From contig JAIRUA010000007.1 of the NCBI GenBank assembly GCA_031254645.1, forward strand, positions 248,001-312,000: a stretch of DNA of 64,000 nucleotides, given 5' to 3'. Origin of the DNA: Dysgonamonadaceae bacterium. GTDB lineage: Bacteria; Bacteroidota; Bacteroidia; Bacteroidales; Dysgonomonadaceae. The notes beneath the pieces were generated by a model. The model worked only from the letters and a program-made list of their open reading frames with translations. It did not search any database and had not been told where the DNA came from. The position numbers and the translations under genes are program-made. Positions 44,945 through 53,416 of the stretch are shown here, one piece after another (position 1 is the stretch's first letter; each line of letters begins with the position of its first letter).

Positions 44945-46540
44945 TCACTTCTCCTCATAAACCCAATCCTTTGCCCTACCCAACGGCGGTTCGCCCGTTT
45001 CCGTCGGCAAAAACTTATCTACTTCAGGCAATTCAATCGGCAAATCCTCTTCCGCAACTGCATAAGGCATTCCATTTTTATAATAAATCGGAAATGGCTC
45101 TCCCCAATATCGTTGACGACTGAAAGTAGCATCGCGCAAACGAAAATTCACTTTTCGATAGCCCAATTTTCGATTTTCCATCTCGTCAATCGTTTTTTTG
45201 ATTGCCTCTTTTACGGTCAAGCCGTTGAGAAAATCGGAATTTATCATAATACCTTCTTTGGCATCAAAACTCTCTTCCGATACATCGCAATCTGCAATAA
45301 TCGGAACAATAGGCAAATTGAAATGTTTCGCAAAAGCATAATCACGACTGTCGTGCGCCGGAACTGCCATGATCGCACCTGTTCCGTAACCGGTTAATAC
45401 ATAGTCGGAAATCCAAATCGGAATTTCTTCGCCTGTGAATGGATGTGTGGCATACGAGCCCGAAAAAACGCCACTAACTGACTTATCGGCAATGCGTTCG
45501 CGTTCGGTGCGTTTTTTTGTTTTACAGATATAATCGCTTATGGCTTGTCGTTGTTCGGGCGATGTAAGTTCGTTTACTAATTCGCTTTCGGGTGCAAGTA
45601 CCATAAAAGTTGCACCAAAAATGGTATCTGGGCGAGTGGTGAAAATATCGAATGATATACTGCTAGTTGTTTTGAAGTGCATTACTGTACCTTCTGAGCG
45701 TCCAATCCAATTTCGTTGTGTTTCTTTCAATGATTCTGTCCAATCAATCGTATCCAATCCGTCTAACAATCGTTGTGCATACGCCGATACACGCAAACAC
45801 CATTGACGCATTTTCTTCTGTTCCACAGGATGTCCACCACGTTCCGAAACACCGTTAATCACTTCGTCGTTTGCTAATACCGTGCCAAGTGCGGTACACC
45901 AATTCACCATTGTATCGCCCAAATAAGCAATGCGATAGTTCATCAATGCTTCTTGTTGTTCTTTTTCCGACTTTGCATTCCATTCATCTGCCGTAAAATG
46001 CAATTCTTCGCTTTGCGCAGCGTTTAAACCAGCATTTCCATATATTGGAAAAGCGTCTATTAATTCCGAAATTGGGCGTGCTTGTTGTTCATCATTGCAA
46101 TAATACGAATGAAACATTTTGAGAAATGCCCATTGCGTCCATTTGTAATATTCGGGATCACACGTTTGTATCTCGCGATTCCAATCGTACGAAAATCCGA
46201 TTTTGTCCAACTGTTCGCGGTAACGTTTGATATTTTGGTCGGTGGTAATGGACGGATGTTGTCCGGTTTGGATCGCATATTGTTCGGCAGGAAGTCCATA
46301 AGCGTCGTAACCCATTGGGTGCAACACGTTAAAGCCCTGCAAACGTTTGTATCGCGCATAAATATCCGACGCGATATATCCGAGCGGATGTCCCACGTGC
46401 AATCCTGCTCCTGATGGATAGGGAAACATATCCAATATATAAAATTTGGGTTTCGACGAATCTTCCGTTACCTTATATGTTTCGTTGTCAGTCCAATATT
46501 GTTGCCAACGTTTTTCTATTTCTTTGAAATTGTATTCCAT
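44945..46540 (-). CDS. leuS: Leucyl-tRNA synthetase, N-terminal part of a split gene
   Basis: With the start at 46540 ([16 protein letters not shown]) the product has 531 residues. The promoter box at 46565-46572 lies over the earlier in-frame ATG and excludes it. It contains the HIGH motif in [12 protein letters not shown], the CP1 editing domain with [13 protein letters not shown], and the zinc/insert region up to [21 protein letters not shown], where a TGA ends the frame. Alone it lacks the KMSKS loop, the anticodon-binding domain and the C-terminal domain, which are encoded at 41148-42326. The combined length (923) equals an ordinary Bacteroidetes LeuRS. Confidence 0.9.
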   Translation of the reverse strand: MEYNFKEIEKRWQQYWTDNETYKVTEDSSKPKFYILDMFPYPSGAGLHVGHPLGYIASDIYARYKRLQGFNVLHPMGYDAYGLPAEQYAIQTGQHPSITTDQNIKRYREQLDKIGFSYDWNREIQTCDPEYYKWTQWAFLKMFHSYYCNDEQQARPISELIDAFPIYGNAGLNAAQSEELHFTADEWNAKSEKEQQEALMNYRIAYLGDTMVNWCTALGTVLANDEVINGVSERGGHPVEQKKMRQWCLRVSAYAQRLLDGLDTIDWTESLKETQRNWIGRSEGTVMHFKTTSSISFDIFTTRPDTIFGATFMVLAPESELVNELTSPEQRQAISDYICKTKKRTERERIADKSVSGVFSGSYATHPFTGEEIPIWISDYVLTGYGTGAIMAVPAHDSRDYAFAKHFNLPIVPIIADCDVSEESFDAKEGIMINSDFLNGLTVKEAIKKTIDEMENRKLGYRKVNFRLRDATFSRQRYWGEPFPIYYKNGMPYAVAEEDLPIELPEVDKFLPTETGEPPLGRAKDWVYEEK

Positions 46541-46564
46541 TTTGACCTTTTTATATAATGGGTA

Positions 46565-46572
46565 CAAAGATA
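46565..46572 (-). promoter_or_regulatory. -7 promoter box (TATCTTTG) of leuS
   Basis: The minus strand reads TATCTTTG, matching TAnnTTTG, 24 bases before the chosen leuS ATG. It supports the start at 46540. No -33 box is obvious. Confidence 0.5.
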
Positions 46573-46605
46573 GTGAAAAAGTTTCAATGTTTGTTCTACC
46601 ATCTT

Positions 46606-46636
46606 TTTGTCATTTCAAATAATTTTATTAACTTTG
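46606..46636 (+). promoter_or_regulatory. Promoter (TTTG, 19 bases, TAACTTTG) of the DUF1080 gene
   Basis: TTTG at 46606-46609 and TAACTTTG at 46629-46636 are separated by 19 bases, the classical Bacteroides spacing. The predicted leader before 46755 is about 110 bases and AT-rich, with no recognised riboswitch. Confidence 0.6.
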
Positions 46637-46754
46637 CTCGGCAATTTATTCAAAATTGCATCTATGTAGATAGATGAGTTTCTTATTAGATTCATCATAA
46701 AAGTAAGATTGAAAAAATAGTTTATAAATCAATAATTTACAAATTAAAAACAGA

Positions 46755-47504
46755 ATGAAAAAAACAGTATTTATTTCACTATTGTGTGTAGCTTTCTTTT
46801 CGACTGCTACAATTGCACAAAATAATACGCTGACTGAAAAAGAAAAAAGCGAAGGTTGGATATTGATGTTTGACGGAGAAACTTTTAATGGTTGGCGTCA
46901 ATACAATGGTACGGCGATGGCTCCTTTCTGGACTATTGACCAGGAAGCAATGAGAATAGCTTCCAGAGCGGAAAGACCCCCAAGAGTAGAAGGACAACCT
47001 CGCATTCCTTCTTCCGACATCATTTTCGCCGACAAGCAGTTCAAAAACTTCGAGCTATCTATTGACTGGATGGTAGGCAGAGGAGCCAATTCAGGAATTT
47101 TTTACTATGTTCAAGAGATACCCGGACAAGCCATTTTTGCAGCAGCGCCCGAAATTCAAATTTTGGATAACTGGAATGCGCCCGACAACAGATTGACTGC
47201 CAACCTTGCCGGATCACTTTATAATATGCGTCCTGCATTGCCCCAAGTTGCAAATCCTCACAATATGTGGAACAGAATGGTTATCCGTGTAAAAGACGGT
47301 CACGTAACGCATCATATGAACGGTACAAAAGTTGTAGAATATACACTTTGGACACCGGAGTGGGACGAATTAATTGCAAATAGCAAATTCCACGACTGGG
47401 AACATTTTAAAAATGGCCCTTCAAGAACAGGTGGATACATCGGTTTGCAAGACCACCAAGACTTTCCTGTTTGGTTTCGCAACATCAAAATCAGAGAATT
47501 GTAG
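46755..47504 (+). CDS. Secreted DUF1080 (3-keto-disaccharide hydrolase) family protein
   Basis: A signal peptide (MKKTVFISLLCVAFFSTATIAQ) precedes a single DUF1080 concanavalin-like domain: EGWILMFDGETFNGWRQYNG near the start, NFELSIDWMVGRGANSGIFY, PEIQILDNWN and a final GGYIGLQDHQDFPVWFRNIK. The family includes hydrolases of 3-keto-glycosides and is abundant in Bacteroidetes. It is a single gene with its own promoter, and its length (249) is normal for a one-domain member. Confidence 0.9.
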   Translation: MKKTVFISLLCVAFFSTATIAQNNTLTEKEKSEGWILMFDGETFNGWRQYNGTAMAPFWTIDQEAMRIASRAERPPRVEGQPRIPSSDIIFADKQFKNFELSIDWMVGRGANSGIFYYVQEIPGQAIFAAAPEIQILDNWNAPDNRLTANLAGSLYNMRPALPQVANPHNMWNRMVIRVKDGHVTHHMNGTKVVEYTLWTPEWDELIANSKFHDWEHFKNGPSRTGGYIGLQDHQDFPVWFRNIKIREL

Positions 47505-47524
47505 AAAAATAATTCTTCATTTCC

Positions 47525-47555
47525 TTTGTCAAGCCAATAAAAAGTAGTACTTTTG
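47525..47555 (+). promoter_or_regulatory. Promoter (TTTG, 19 bases, TACTTTTG) of rplU-rpmA
   Basis: TTTG at 47525-47528 and TACTTTTG at 47548-47555 are 19 bases apart, a textbook Bacteroides promoter. The leader before rplU is about 75 bases, long enough for an L21-type leader structure, though I could not confirm one. Confidence 0.72.
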
Positions 47556-47638
47556 CACCTCATTTTGCTAATAGGCTAAAAAAGAAGTCGAAAAATATTG
47601 ACTCGCCTCAGGCATATAACGTAAAGTTATTTTTCACA

Positions 47639-47953
47639 ATGTACGTAATTGTAGATATTCAGGGTCAGCAGTTTAAAGTAACGCAAGACCAAAAATTATT
47701 TGTCCACAGAATCAACGCTGAACAAGGCAGTGAAGTGGAGTTTACAAATGTGTTGCTCGCAGATAAAGACGGTGCCATCACAGTAGGTGCACCCACTATT
47801 GAGGGCGCAAAAGTAGTCTTGGAAATTCTTTCACCACTTGTGAAAGGAGACAAAGTTCTCGTTTTCAAGAAGAAAAGACGCAAAGGATACAGAAAATTGA
47901 ACGGTCATCGCCAACAATTTTCAGAAGTGAGAGTTAAACAAATTATTGCTTAA
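47639..47953 (+). CDS. rplU: 50S ribosomal protein L21
   Basis: The 104-residue protein matches L21: [40 protein letters not shown] and the basic C terminus [20 protein letters not shown]. It binds 23S rRNA. It is followed after 20 bases by rpmA, the conserved pair. Confidence 0.97.
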   Translation: MYVIVDIQGQQFKVTQDQKLFVHRINAEQGSEVEFTNVLLADKDGAITVGAPTIEGAKVVLEILSPLVKGDKVLVFKKKRRKGYRKLNGHRQQFSEVRVKQIIA

Positions 47954-47973
47954 TCAGTTAAAATCAGAAGAAA

Positions 47974-48237
47974 ATGGCACATAAGAAAGGTGTAGGTAGT
48001 TCGAAAAACGGTCGCGAATCGGAAAGTAAACGATTGGGCGTGAAAATATTCGGTGGACAAACTGCGAAAGCGGGCAATATTCTTGTTCGTCAACGTGGTA
48101 CGGCACATCATGCGGGTGAAAATGTAGGTATCGGTAAAGATCATACATTGTTTGCGTTGATTGACGGCGTAGTTGTTTTCCGTAAGAAAAGAGAAGGACG
48201 TTCGTTTGTATCAGTTCTTCCTAAAGTAGAAGCATAA
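47974..48237 (+). CDS. rpmA: 50S ribosomal protein L27
   Basis: The 87-residue protein begins [20 protein letters not shown] and contains [19 protein letters not shown], the L27 signatures. The N terminus starts directly with the mature sequence and lacks the cleaved extension found in Firmicutes. It sits at the peptidyl-transferase centre. Confidence 0.97.
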   Translation: MAHKKGVGSSKNGRESESKRLGVKIFGGQTAKAGNILVRQRGTAHHAGENVGIGKDHTLFALIDGVVVFRKKREGRSFVSVLPKVEA

Positions 48238-48306
48238 GGGTTTTTTATTGCTTCGGTATCGAGTATGAAAACTTGAACCATAAGATAATATTTTTTTAGT
48301 TGATAG

Positions 48307-48339
48307 AAACAACCCGCTTTTAAGTGGGTTGTTTTTTTA
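48307..48339 (+). terminator. Intrinsic terminator after rpmA
   Basis: AAACAACCC pairs with GGGTTGTTT around a short loop, followed by a run of T's, 70 bases after the rpmA stop. Confidence 0.85.
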
Positions 48340-48430
48340 TTGATTTGGAAAAATTCTTTATTATGAGTATGTTTACGGACTTCAAAATTATCAAGCGAAA
48401 GTATAATTGAAAACTAACAATATATCACAG

Positions 48431-49093
48431 ATGAAATTAAAAAATCTATTATCAAAAATCGAAAAATATTTTCGAGAAGTTTCCGTAGTCATCATTGGCA
48501 TTTCTATTACTCTACTGGCAGGTCATTGGATTACCAATAGAAATGCCCATAGAAATATGGAGTTGAGTATGAATGCCATAAAAATAGAATTAGAGAGAAA
48601 TGCTATCTCTTTTGAAGATTATGCAAGACGGCTACATAGAATAACAAGATATAGCCAATATGTAAGTTCTGTTGCTGACTCTCGATTACTAAATATAGAT
48701 TCGGTGAGATATTATTCTATTAATAGCCCCGATGGCGGTATCGGGTGGGGAAATCTGGTGCGTGAAGTAGTTTTTACTAAAAATGCGTTTGAAATGTTTA
48801 AGAGTCTTGGTTATATGCGTCATATGACTGACAGGCAACAACTGGAAACTTTGTGGGAAATATATAATGATATGGAAAACATGCAGAGACACTTTGACCA
48901 TGCTATAGCACTTTACAATGAACTTTTGATATACGAATTACAACTGATTGCAGAGGGTAAAGGAACACATGGAGGATCCAATACAATGTTTTTCTTTTTT
49001 AATTTAGGCGCTCCTCCTGCAATGGAAAAAGGAGCTAAAATGATGGCAGAAAGGATAAGAGATGTATTGTTACAACTGAAAGAAAGAAATTAA
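48431..49093 (+). CDS. Hypothetical protein with N-terminal transmembrane anchor (DUF6090-like)
   Basis: The ATG at 48431 is preferred over a TTG 24 bases upstream. The 220-residue protein has one N-terminal transmembrane helix (VSVVIIGISITLLAGHWITN) preceded by KIEKYFREV, a start resembling DUF6090 proteins. The remaining part is mostly helical (ALKN and EMFK-type segments) with no catalytic motif. It precedes the methyltransferase gene by 3 bases, so the two may form an operon. Function unknown. Confidence 0.65.
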   Translation: MKLKNLLSKIEKYFREVSVVIIGISITLLAGHWITNRNAHRNMELSMNAIKIELERNAISFEDYARRLHRITRYSQYVSSVADSRLLNIDSVRYYSINSPDGGIGWGNLVREVVFTKNAFEMFKSLGYMRHMTDRQQLETLWEIYNDMENMQRHFDHAIALYNELLIYELQLIAEGKGTHGGSNTMFFFFNLGAPPAMEKGAKMMAERIRDVLLQLKERN

Positions 49094-49096
49094 ACA

Positions 49097-50296
49097 GTGA
49101 ATCTTTCGTCCGAACAAAAACAGTTTATCCATCAGCACCAAAACGATGACATCCGTAACTTGGCGTTACAATTTTCGCGCGAAGATATGCCTTTTTTGCT
49201 CGCACAAATAAAAGGGCGCCAAATCGCAAAACACAAAATCCCAACGTGGTACGAAAACGATGATGTGATTTATCCCCCACATTTGTCAATGGAACAATCC
49301 TCATCGGAAAAAACGGCGCAATATAAAGCCTCACTTCTTCCGAAAGGAAGAGGAAAGTTTGTGGATATTTCAGGCGGCTTGGGCGTAGATTTTTATTTTA
49401 TGTCGCAGCATTTCAAACAAGCTGTTTATGTGGAACAAAATGTGGAACTTTGCGAAATAGCCCAACACAATTTCAATGTGTTAGGTTTGAAAAACATAAC
49501 GATAGTAAATGAAAAAAGCGAAGATTTCTTGCAACAAACACCCAAAATAGATGTCATTTTTGCCGATCCCGCACGAAGAAGCGACACGGGACGAAAAGTA
49601 TTCAACATAGAAGATTGCAGTCCGAATGTGGTGGAAATAAAAAATATTTCGTTGGGAAAATCCGATTTGGTAATGATAAAATATTCGCCGATGCTCGATA
49701 TTTCACTTGCTATGAAAACGCTTGATAATGTGCGAGAAGTGCACATTGTGTCGGTAGAAAATGAGTGCAAAGAGCTGCTTTTTTTACTTTCGAAAAACAG
49801 TATTGGTTGTCTATATCACGCAATAAATATAAGAAAAAACAACAAAATAGAAACTTTCTCATTTCGCCCCGAAGATGAGCAACAAATCATACCCGAATTT
49901 ATTTCTCATTTAGAAAATTATCTATATGAGTCAAACGCTTCCATTTTAAAAGCAGGCGGTTTCAACTCCATTTCAAATGCTTTTCAAATAAAAAAACTGC
50001 ACAAAAACAGCCACTTATACACCTCAAACGAATTAATTTCCGATTTTCCGGGTCGCATTTTCAATATCAAAAACGTGTTTTCTCCCAACAAGAAAAATAT
50101 TCGCCAACTTCTTTCTGAAACAAAAAAGGCAAACATTTCTGTTCGTAATTTCCCGATGTCGGTTGATGAAATCCGCAAGAAAACAGGATTAAAAGAGGGC
50201 GGCGATGTATATCTTTTTGCAACCACATTAAGTAATGAGGAAAAAGTATGGGTAGTGTGTGAAAAAATCACTACCTTTGTACCCACATTTCAATGA
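49097..50296 (+). CDS. SAM-dependent methyltransferase with THUMP-like C-terminal domain
   Basis: The GTG start gives a 399-residue protein. The Rossmann-like core carries the SAM site KFVDISGGLGVDFYFMSQHF, the acidic strand AVYVEQNVELCEIAQHNF, and IDVIFADPARRS, an (D/N)PPx-like catalytic loop. The C-terminal part (NVFSPNKKNIRQLLSETKKA onward) corresponds to the THUMP-like domain of this Bacteroidetes family. The target, probably RNA, is unknown. Its 3' end contains the promoter of the downstream thiamin operon, and its stop touches the riboswitch. Confidence 0.8.
   Translation: MNLSSEQKQFIHQHQNDDIRNLALQFSREDMPFLLAQIKGRQIAKHKIPTWYENDDVIYPPHLSMEQSSSEKTAQYKASLLPKGRGKFVDISGGLGVDFYFMSQHFKQAVYVEQNVELCEIAQHNFNVLGLKNITIVNEKSEDFLQQTPKIDVIFADPARRSDTGRKVFNIEDCSPNVVEIKNISLGKSDLVMIKYSPMLDISLAMKTLDNVREVHIVSVENECKELLFLLSKNSIGCLYHAINIRKNNKIETFSFRPEDEQQIIPEFISHLENYLYESNASILKAGGFNSISNAFQIKKLHKNSHLYTSNELISDFPGRIFNIKNVFSPNKKNIRQLLSETKKANISVRNFPMSVDEIRKKTGLKEGGDVYLFATTLSNEEKVWVVCEKITTFVPTFQ
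50272..50279 (+). promoter_or_regulatory. -7 promoter box (TACCTTTG) of the thiamin-uptake operon
   Basis: TACCTTTG lies within the last codons of the methyltransferase gene, about 14 bases before the riboswitch begins, so transcription would start just 5' of the aptamer. Confidence 0.55.
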
Positions 50297-50372
50297 GGGG
50301 TGCCTTAAAACAACGGGCTGAGATCATACCCATTTACCTGATCCGGATAATGCCGGCGTAGGGAAAAAAGAA
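50293..50372 (+). promoter_or_regulatory. TPP riboswitch (THI element)
   Basis: The region has the conserved parts of the thiamin pyrophosphate aptamer in order: AGGGGTGCC, GGGCTGAGAT, ATACCC, ACCTGATCCGGATAATGCCG and GCGTAGGGAA. It lies about 120 bases upstream of a TonB-receptor gene and controls it and the pnuT gene. The stem P1 partner is at the end (GTAGGGA). Regulation of uptake by TPP is expected; the exact expression platform between 50373 and 50490 is not resolved. Confidence 0.95.
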
Positions 50373-50490
50373 AAAAGTTCACAATGTAGTTGTGGCTTTA
50401 TTTTTGGTGTTTATCTTTACAAAATCCCCTTTTTTATTTCAATAATCAGATGATAGATTCGTTTCCGTCATCATAAACCGTTATTTAAAA

Positions 50491-52716
50491 ATGAAAAAGG
50501 TTTTTACAAACAAACTCTTTTTATCGCTGACATTTTTGTTGGCGTTTGGTTATCAACTTCGTGCCGAAAACTTTCCGCCCGATTCGCTACAGCGAGTTGA
50601 ATTAGAAGAAGTCGTTGTGCTTTCAACTCGTGCAGGAAATCGCACCCCGATAGCGCACAGCAATATTCCAGGTGCGGAAATTCGGGAACAGGGCACGGCA
50701 AGCAATCTGCCGGCATTGTTGCAAACGCTTCCATCGGTTGTAGCATTCACCGAAGGCGGAACACCGGTGGGAAACACCGCTTTTCGCATTCGCGGCACAG
50801 ATGCCACGCGCATTAATGTAACGTTGAACGGAATGCCGTTGAATAATCCGATGAGTTCGGAAGTATTTTGGGTAAATCTTCCCGACCTTGCAAGCTCATT
50901 GCAAAGCGTTCAATTACAGCGCGGTGTGGGTACATCTACAAACGGCGGATCAGCATTCGGCGCAAGTCTTTCGTTGCAAACCACCGGCGGACGACTGAAT
51001 GCTTATGGCGAAGCATCGACTTCGTTAGGAAGTTACAACACGTTTCAATCAAACATCGCTGCCGGAACGGGGATTTTAGAAAATGGAATTTCTTTCGATG
51101 TTCGTTATTCGCACATCACGAGCGACGGATATATTCGAAATGCTTTCGTTGACCATAACAATCTTTATCTTTCCCTCTCGCATTATGCAGATAAACAACT
51201 GCTTCGTTTCGTCTATTTACGCGGGCGACAAAAAACGGGCATCACATGGAATGGCGTTTCAAAAGAAGAAATGGAACAATACGGTCGCCGATTCAATCCT
51301 GCAGGAATGTTTTTTGATGATGCAGGCAATCGACACTATTACGAAAACGAAACCGACAACTATTTTTCCGACATCGCACAGCTAATTTTTACCCGGAACT
51401 TAACCGATTTTCTCGATTTGAATGCCAATTTGAGCTACAATTATGGCTTTGGCTACTACGAAAATTATCGTGCAAATAGACGATTTTCAGATTTTGGGCT
51501 TCAACCACAAGTAGTTGATGGTGTTACGCACGCTCGTTCAGATGTGATTCGTCGGAAAATGATGGAAAACCATTATTATGTGGGCAACGTGGCGCTCAAT
51601 TATCATCGTAATGCGTGGACTGTGCAAACAGGCTTAATGTTAGGAATTTACACAGGCGACCATTTCGGAAAATTGCCTTGGGTGAAATACAACGAGAATA
51701 TTTCGCCTAACGACTTATGGTATGATAATACGAGCCGAAAACAAGATTTCAATATTTTCGCAAGAGCCGAATATCAGATGAATAACAAATGGACGGCTTT
51801 TGGCGATGTGCAAGGTCGATTTATTTCGTTGAAACTCGAAGGAAATGATGATGATTTTCCAAATCCGACCGATTTGACAAGCCGGCACCATTACAATTTT
51901 TTCAATCCGAAAGCAGGTATTTTCTTTCGTCCGAACTTGAATAATTCGCTGTATGCTTCCATTTCAATCGGAAACAGAGAGCCGTTACGCAACAATTTTA
52001 AAGATGCGATGCAAACCAATCACGAAATTTTGCCCGAAAGAATGTATGATTTCGAATTGGGTTATCGTTGGAACGGACGAAATGCACATTTCGGATCCAA
52101 TTTCTATTATATGCTCTACGACAATCAGTTGGTTCACACGGGAAGATTAAGCGGTACAGGTTCGAGTATGCTTGAAAACGTGAAAGAAAGCTATCGTACA
52201 GGTATCGAACTTGAAGGTGGAATTGCGTTTGCTCGTCATTTTCGTTTTGATGCAAATACGACTTTGAGCCGCAACAAAATTAAAAATTATGCCGCTCGTT
52301 ATGCCGTAGATTGGAGTACAACCGATTACATTACCGAAGAATTTAAAAATACCGATATTTCTTTTTCTCCATCGGTAATCGGCTCGGGAACATTAAGTTA
52401 TCAACCGCTGCAAAACTTAGGGTTTCGTCTGACGGGTATCTATGCAGGCAGTCAATTTATGGATAATATGGCTGACGATGCGTCGAAACTTGATGCTTAT
52501 TTCATAAGTAATTTCTCGGCTTCGTATCGTTTCAAACCAATGAGTTGGGGTGTAACCGAATTGGATTTTTTCATCAATAACCTGCTCAACAACAAATATA
52601 TTGCCAACGGTTGGAGTGTAAAAACAGTTGATTCGGAAGGAAATCCATCGTTTACGCAAGGATTTTTTCCGCAAGCCACGAGGAATGTGATGATGAGGCT
52701 AACAATACGTTTTTGA
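50491..52716 (+). CDS. TonB-dependent outer-membrane receptor, predicted thiamin transporter
   Basis: The 741-residue protein has a signal peptide (MKKVFTNKLFLSLTFLLAFG), a TonB-box-like LEEVVVLSTRA, a plug domain (PALLQTLPSVVAFTEGGTPV, then FRIRGTDATRINVTLNGMPL) and a 22-strand-type barrel ending in FFPQATRNVMMRLTIRF with a C-terminal aromatic. The upstream TPP riboswitch and the downstream PnuC-family transporter identify thiamin or a thiamin derivative as substrate. It lacks the CarboxypepD-like N-terminal domain of SusC proteins. Confidence 0.92.
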   Translation: MKKVFTNKLFLSLTFLLAFGYQLRAENFPPDSLQRVELEEVVVLSTRAGNRTPIAHSNIPGAEIREQGTASNLPALLQTLPSVVAFTEGGTPVGNTAFRIRGTDATRINVTLNGMPLNNPMSSEVFWVNLPDLASSLQSVQLQRGVGTSTNGGSAFGASLSLQTTGGRLNAYGEASTSLGSYNTFQSNIAAGTGILENGISFDVRYSHITSDGYIRNAFVDHNNLYLSLSHYADKQLLRFVYLRGRQKTGITWNGVSKEEMEQYGRRFNPAGMFFDDAGNRHYYENETDNYFSDIAQLIFTRNLTDFLDLNANLSYNYGFGYYENYRANRRFSDFGLQPQVVDGVTHARSDVIRRKMMENHYYVGNVALNYHRNAWTVQTGLMLGIYTGDHFGKLPWVKYNENISPNDLWYDNTSRKQDFNIFARAEYQMNNKWTAFGDVQGRFISLKLEGNDDDFPNPTDLTSRHHYNFFNPKAGIFFRPNLNNSLYASISIGNREPLRNNFKDAMQTNHEILPERMYDFELGYRWNGRNAHFGSNFYYMLYDNQLVHTGRLSGTGSSMLENVKESYRTGIELEGGIAFARHFRFDANTTLSRNKIKNYAARYAVDWSTTDYITEEFKNTDISFSPSVIGSGTLSYQPLQNLGFRLTGIYAGSQFMDNMADDASKLDAYFISNFSASYRFKPMSWGVTELDFFINNLLNNKYIANGWSVKTVDSEGNPSFTQGFFPQATRNVMMRLTIRF

Positions 52717-52717
52717 A

Positions 52718-52797
52718 GCGCGAAAGCATAAAGGCGCGAAAGCGCGAAGGGAAAGCCTTTGTCTTTCGCGCTTTCGTGCTTTAACGCCTTCGCGCAA
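52718..52797. repeat. GC-rich palindromic spacer (GCGCGAAAGC words)
   Basis: The gap between the TonB receptor and pnuT is filled by GCGCGAAAG/CTTTCGCGC words (AAAGGCGCGAAAGCGCGAAG and the inverse CTTTCGCGCTTTCGTGCTTT), forming a strong hairpin within the operon. A related word (GCGCGAAGGC) opens the spacer at 59107, also directly after a stop codon. Confidence 0.75.
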
Positions 52798-52806
52798 TTA
52801 ATAATT

Positions 52807-53361
52807 ATGGAAATTGAAATCATCGGAGCCATTATCGGACTCACCTTTCTTTATTTAGAGTACAACGCCAACAAATGGTTGTGGGCGGTAGGCGTTTTGA
52901 TGCCTGTTGTGTATATTTGGATATTTTTCCACGCACAATTTTACGCTTATATGGGAATGAATATCTACTATTTTTTCGCAAGCATTTACGGTTGGATTTA
53001 TTGGAATCGAAACAAATCAGATAAAGAAAAAACAAAAATCAGGCATATATCCAAGCGATTTATTTTGCCGCTAACCGTTATCGGAATCGCTTTTTTTGCG
53101 CTTATCGCTTTCATTCTCATTCGCTTTACCGATAGTCCGGTGCCTTATGGTGACAGTTTTACAACCGCTTTAAGCATTATCACAATGTGGATGCTTGCGC
53201 ATAAGCTTGTGGAGCAGTGGTGGTTGTGGTTTATAGTAAATGTTACTTCGTGTGTACTTTTTGTTTGGCAAGGATTGTATCCTACGGCGGTATTGTTTGC
53301 GGTATATTCGGTGATTTCGGTTTTTGGGTATTATAAGTGGAAAAGAATGATGACAGTATAA
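52807..53361 (+). CDS. pnuT: PnuC-family transporter, predicted thiamin transporter PnuT
   Basis: The start at 52807 (MEIEIIGAIIGLTFLYLEYN) is chosen because an earlier in-frame ATG would translate the palindromic spacer. The 184-residue protein has seven predicted transmembrane helices and the PnuC features KWLWAVGVLMPVVYIW, the YGWIYWNRN motif and EQWWLWFIVNV. TPP-riboswitch control and the cotranscribed receptor assign it to thiamin rather than nicotinamide riboside. The last 200 bases are duplicated at 54622-54824. Confidence 0.88.
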   Translation: MEIEIIGAIIGLTFLYLEYNANKWLWAVGVLMPVVYIWIFFHAQFYAYMGMNIYYFFASIYGWIYWNRNKSDKEKTKIRHISKRFILPLTVIGIAFFALIAFILIRFTDSPVPYGDSFTTALSIITMWMLAHKLVEQWWLWFIVNVTSCVLFVWQGLYPTAVLFAVYSVISVFGYYKWKRMMTV

Positions 53362-53416
53362 TTCATTTTTGAATAGCATCTCACTATTCCATCTGCTTGT
53401 TTATTGTACATCGCAA

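Noticed and set aside
41148-46540. Intein or group II intron inside leuS
   Set aside because: The intervening DNA contains separate genes with their own stops; the N-terminal frame ends in TGA, and there are no intein or intron-encoded-protein motifs.
52807-53361. Nicotinamide riboside transporter PnuC
   Set aside because: TPP-riboswitch control and the adjoining receptor point to thiamin (PnuT).
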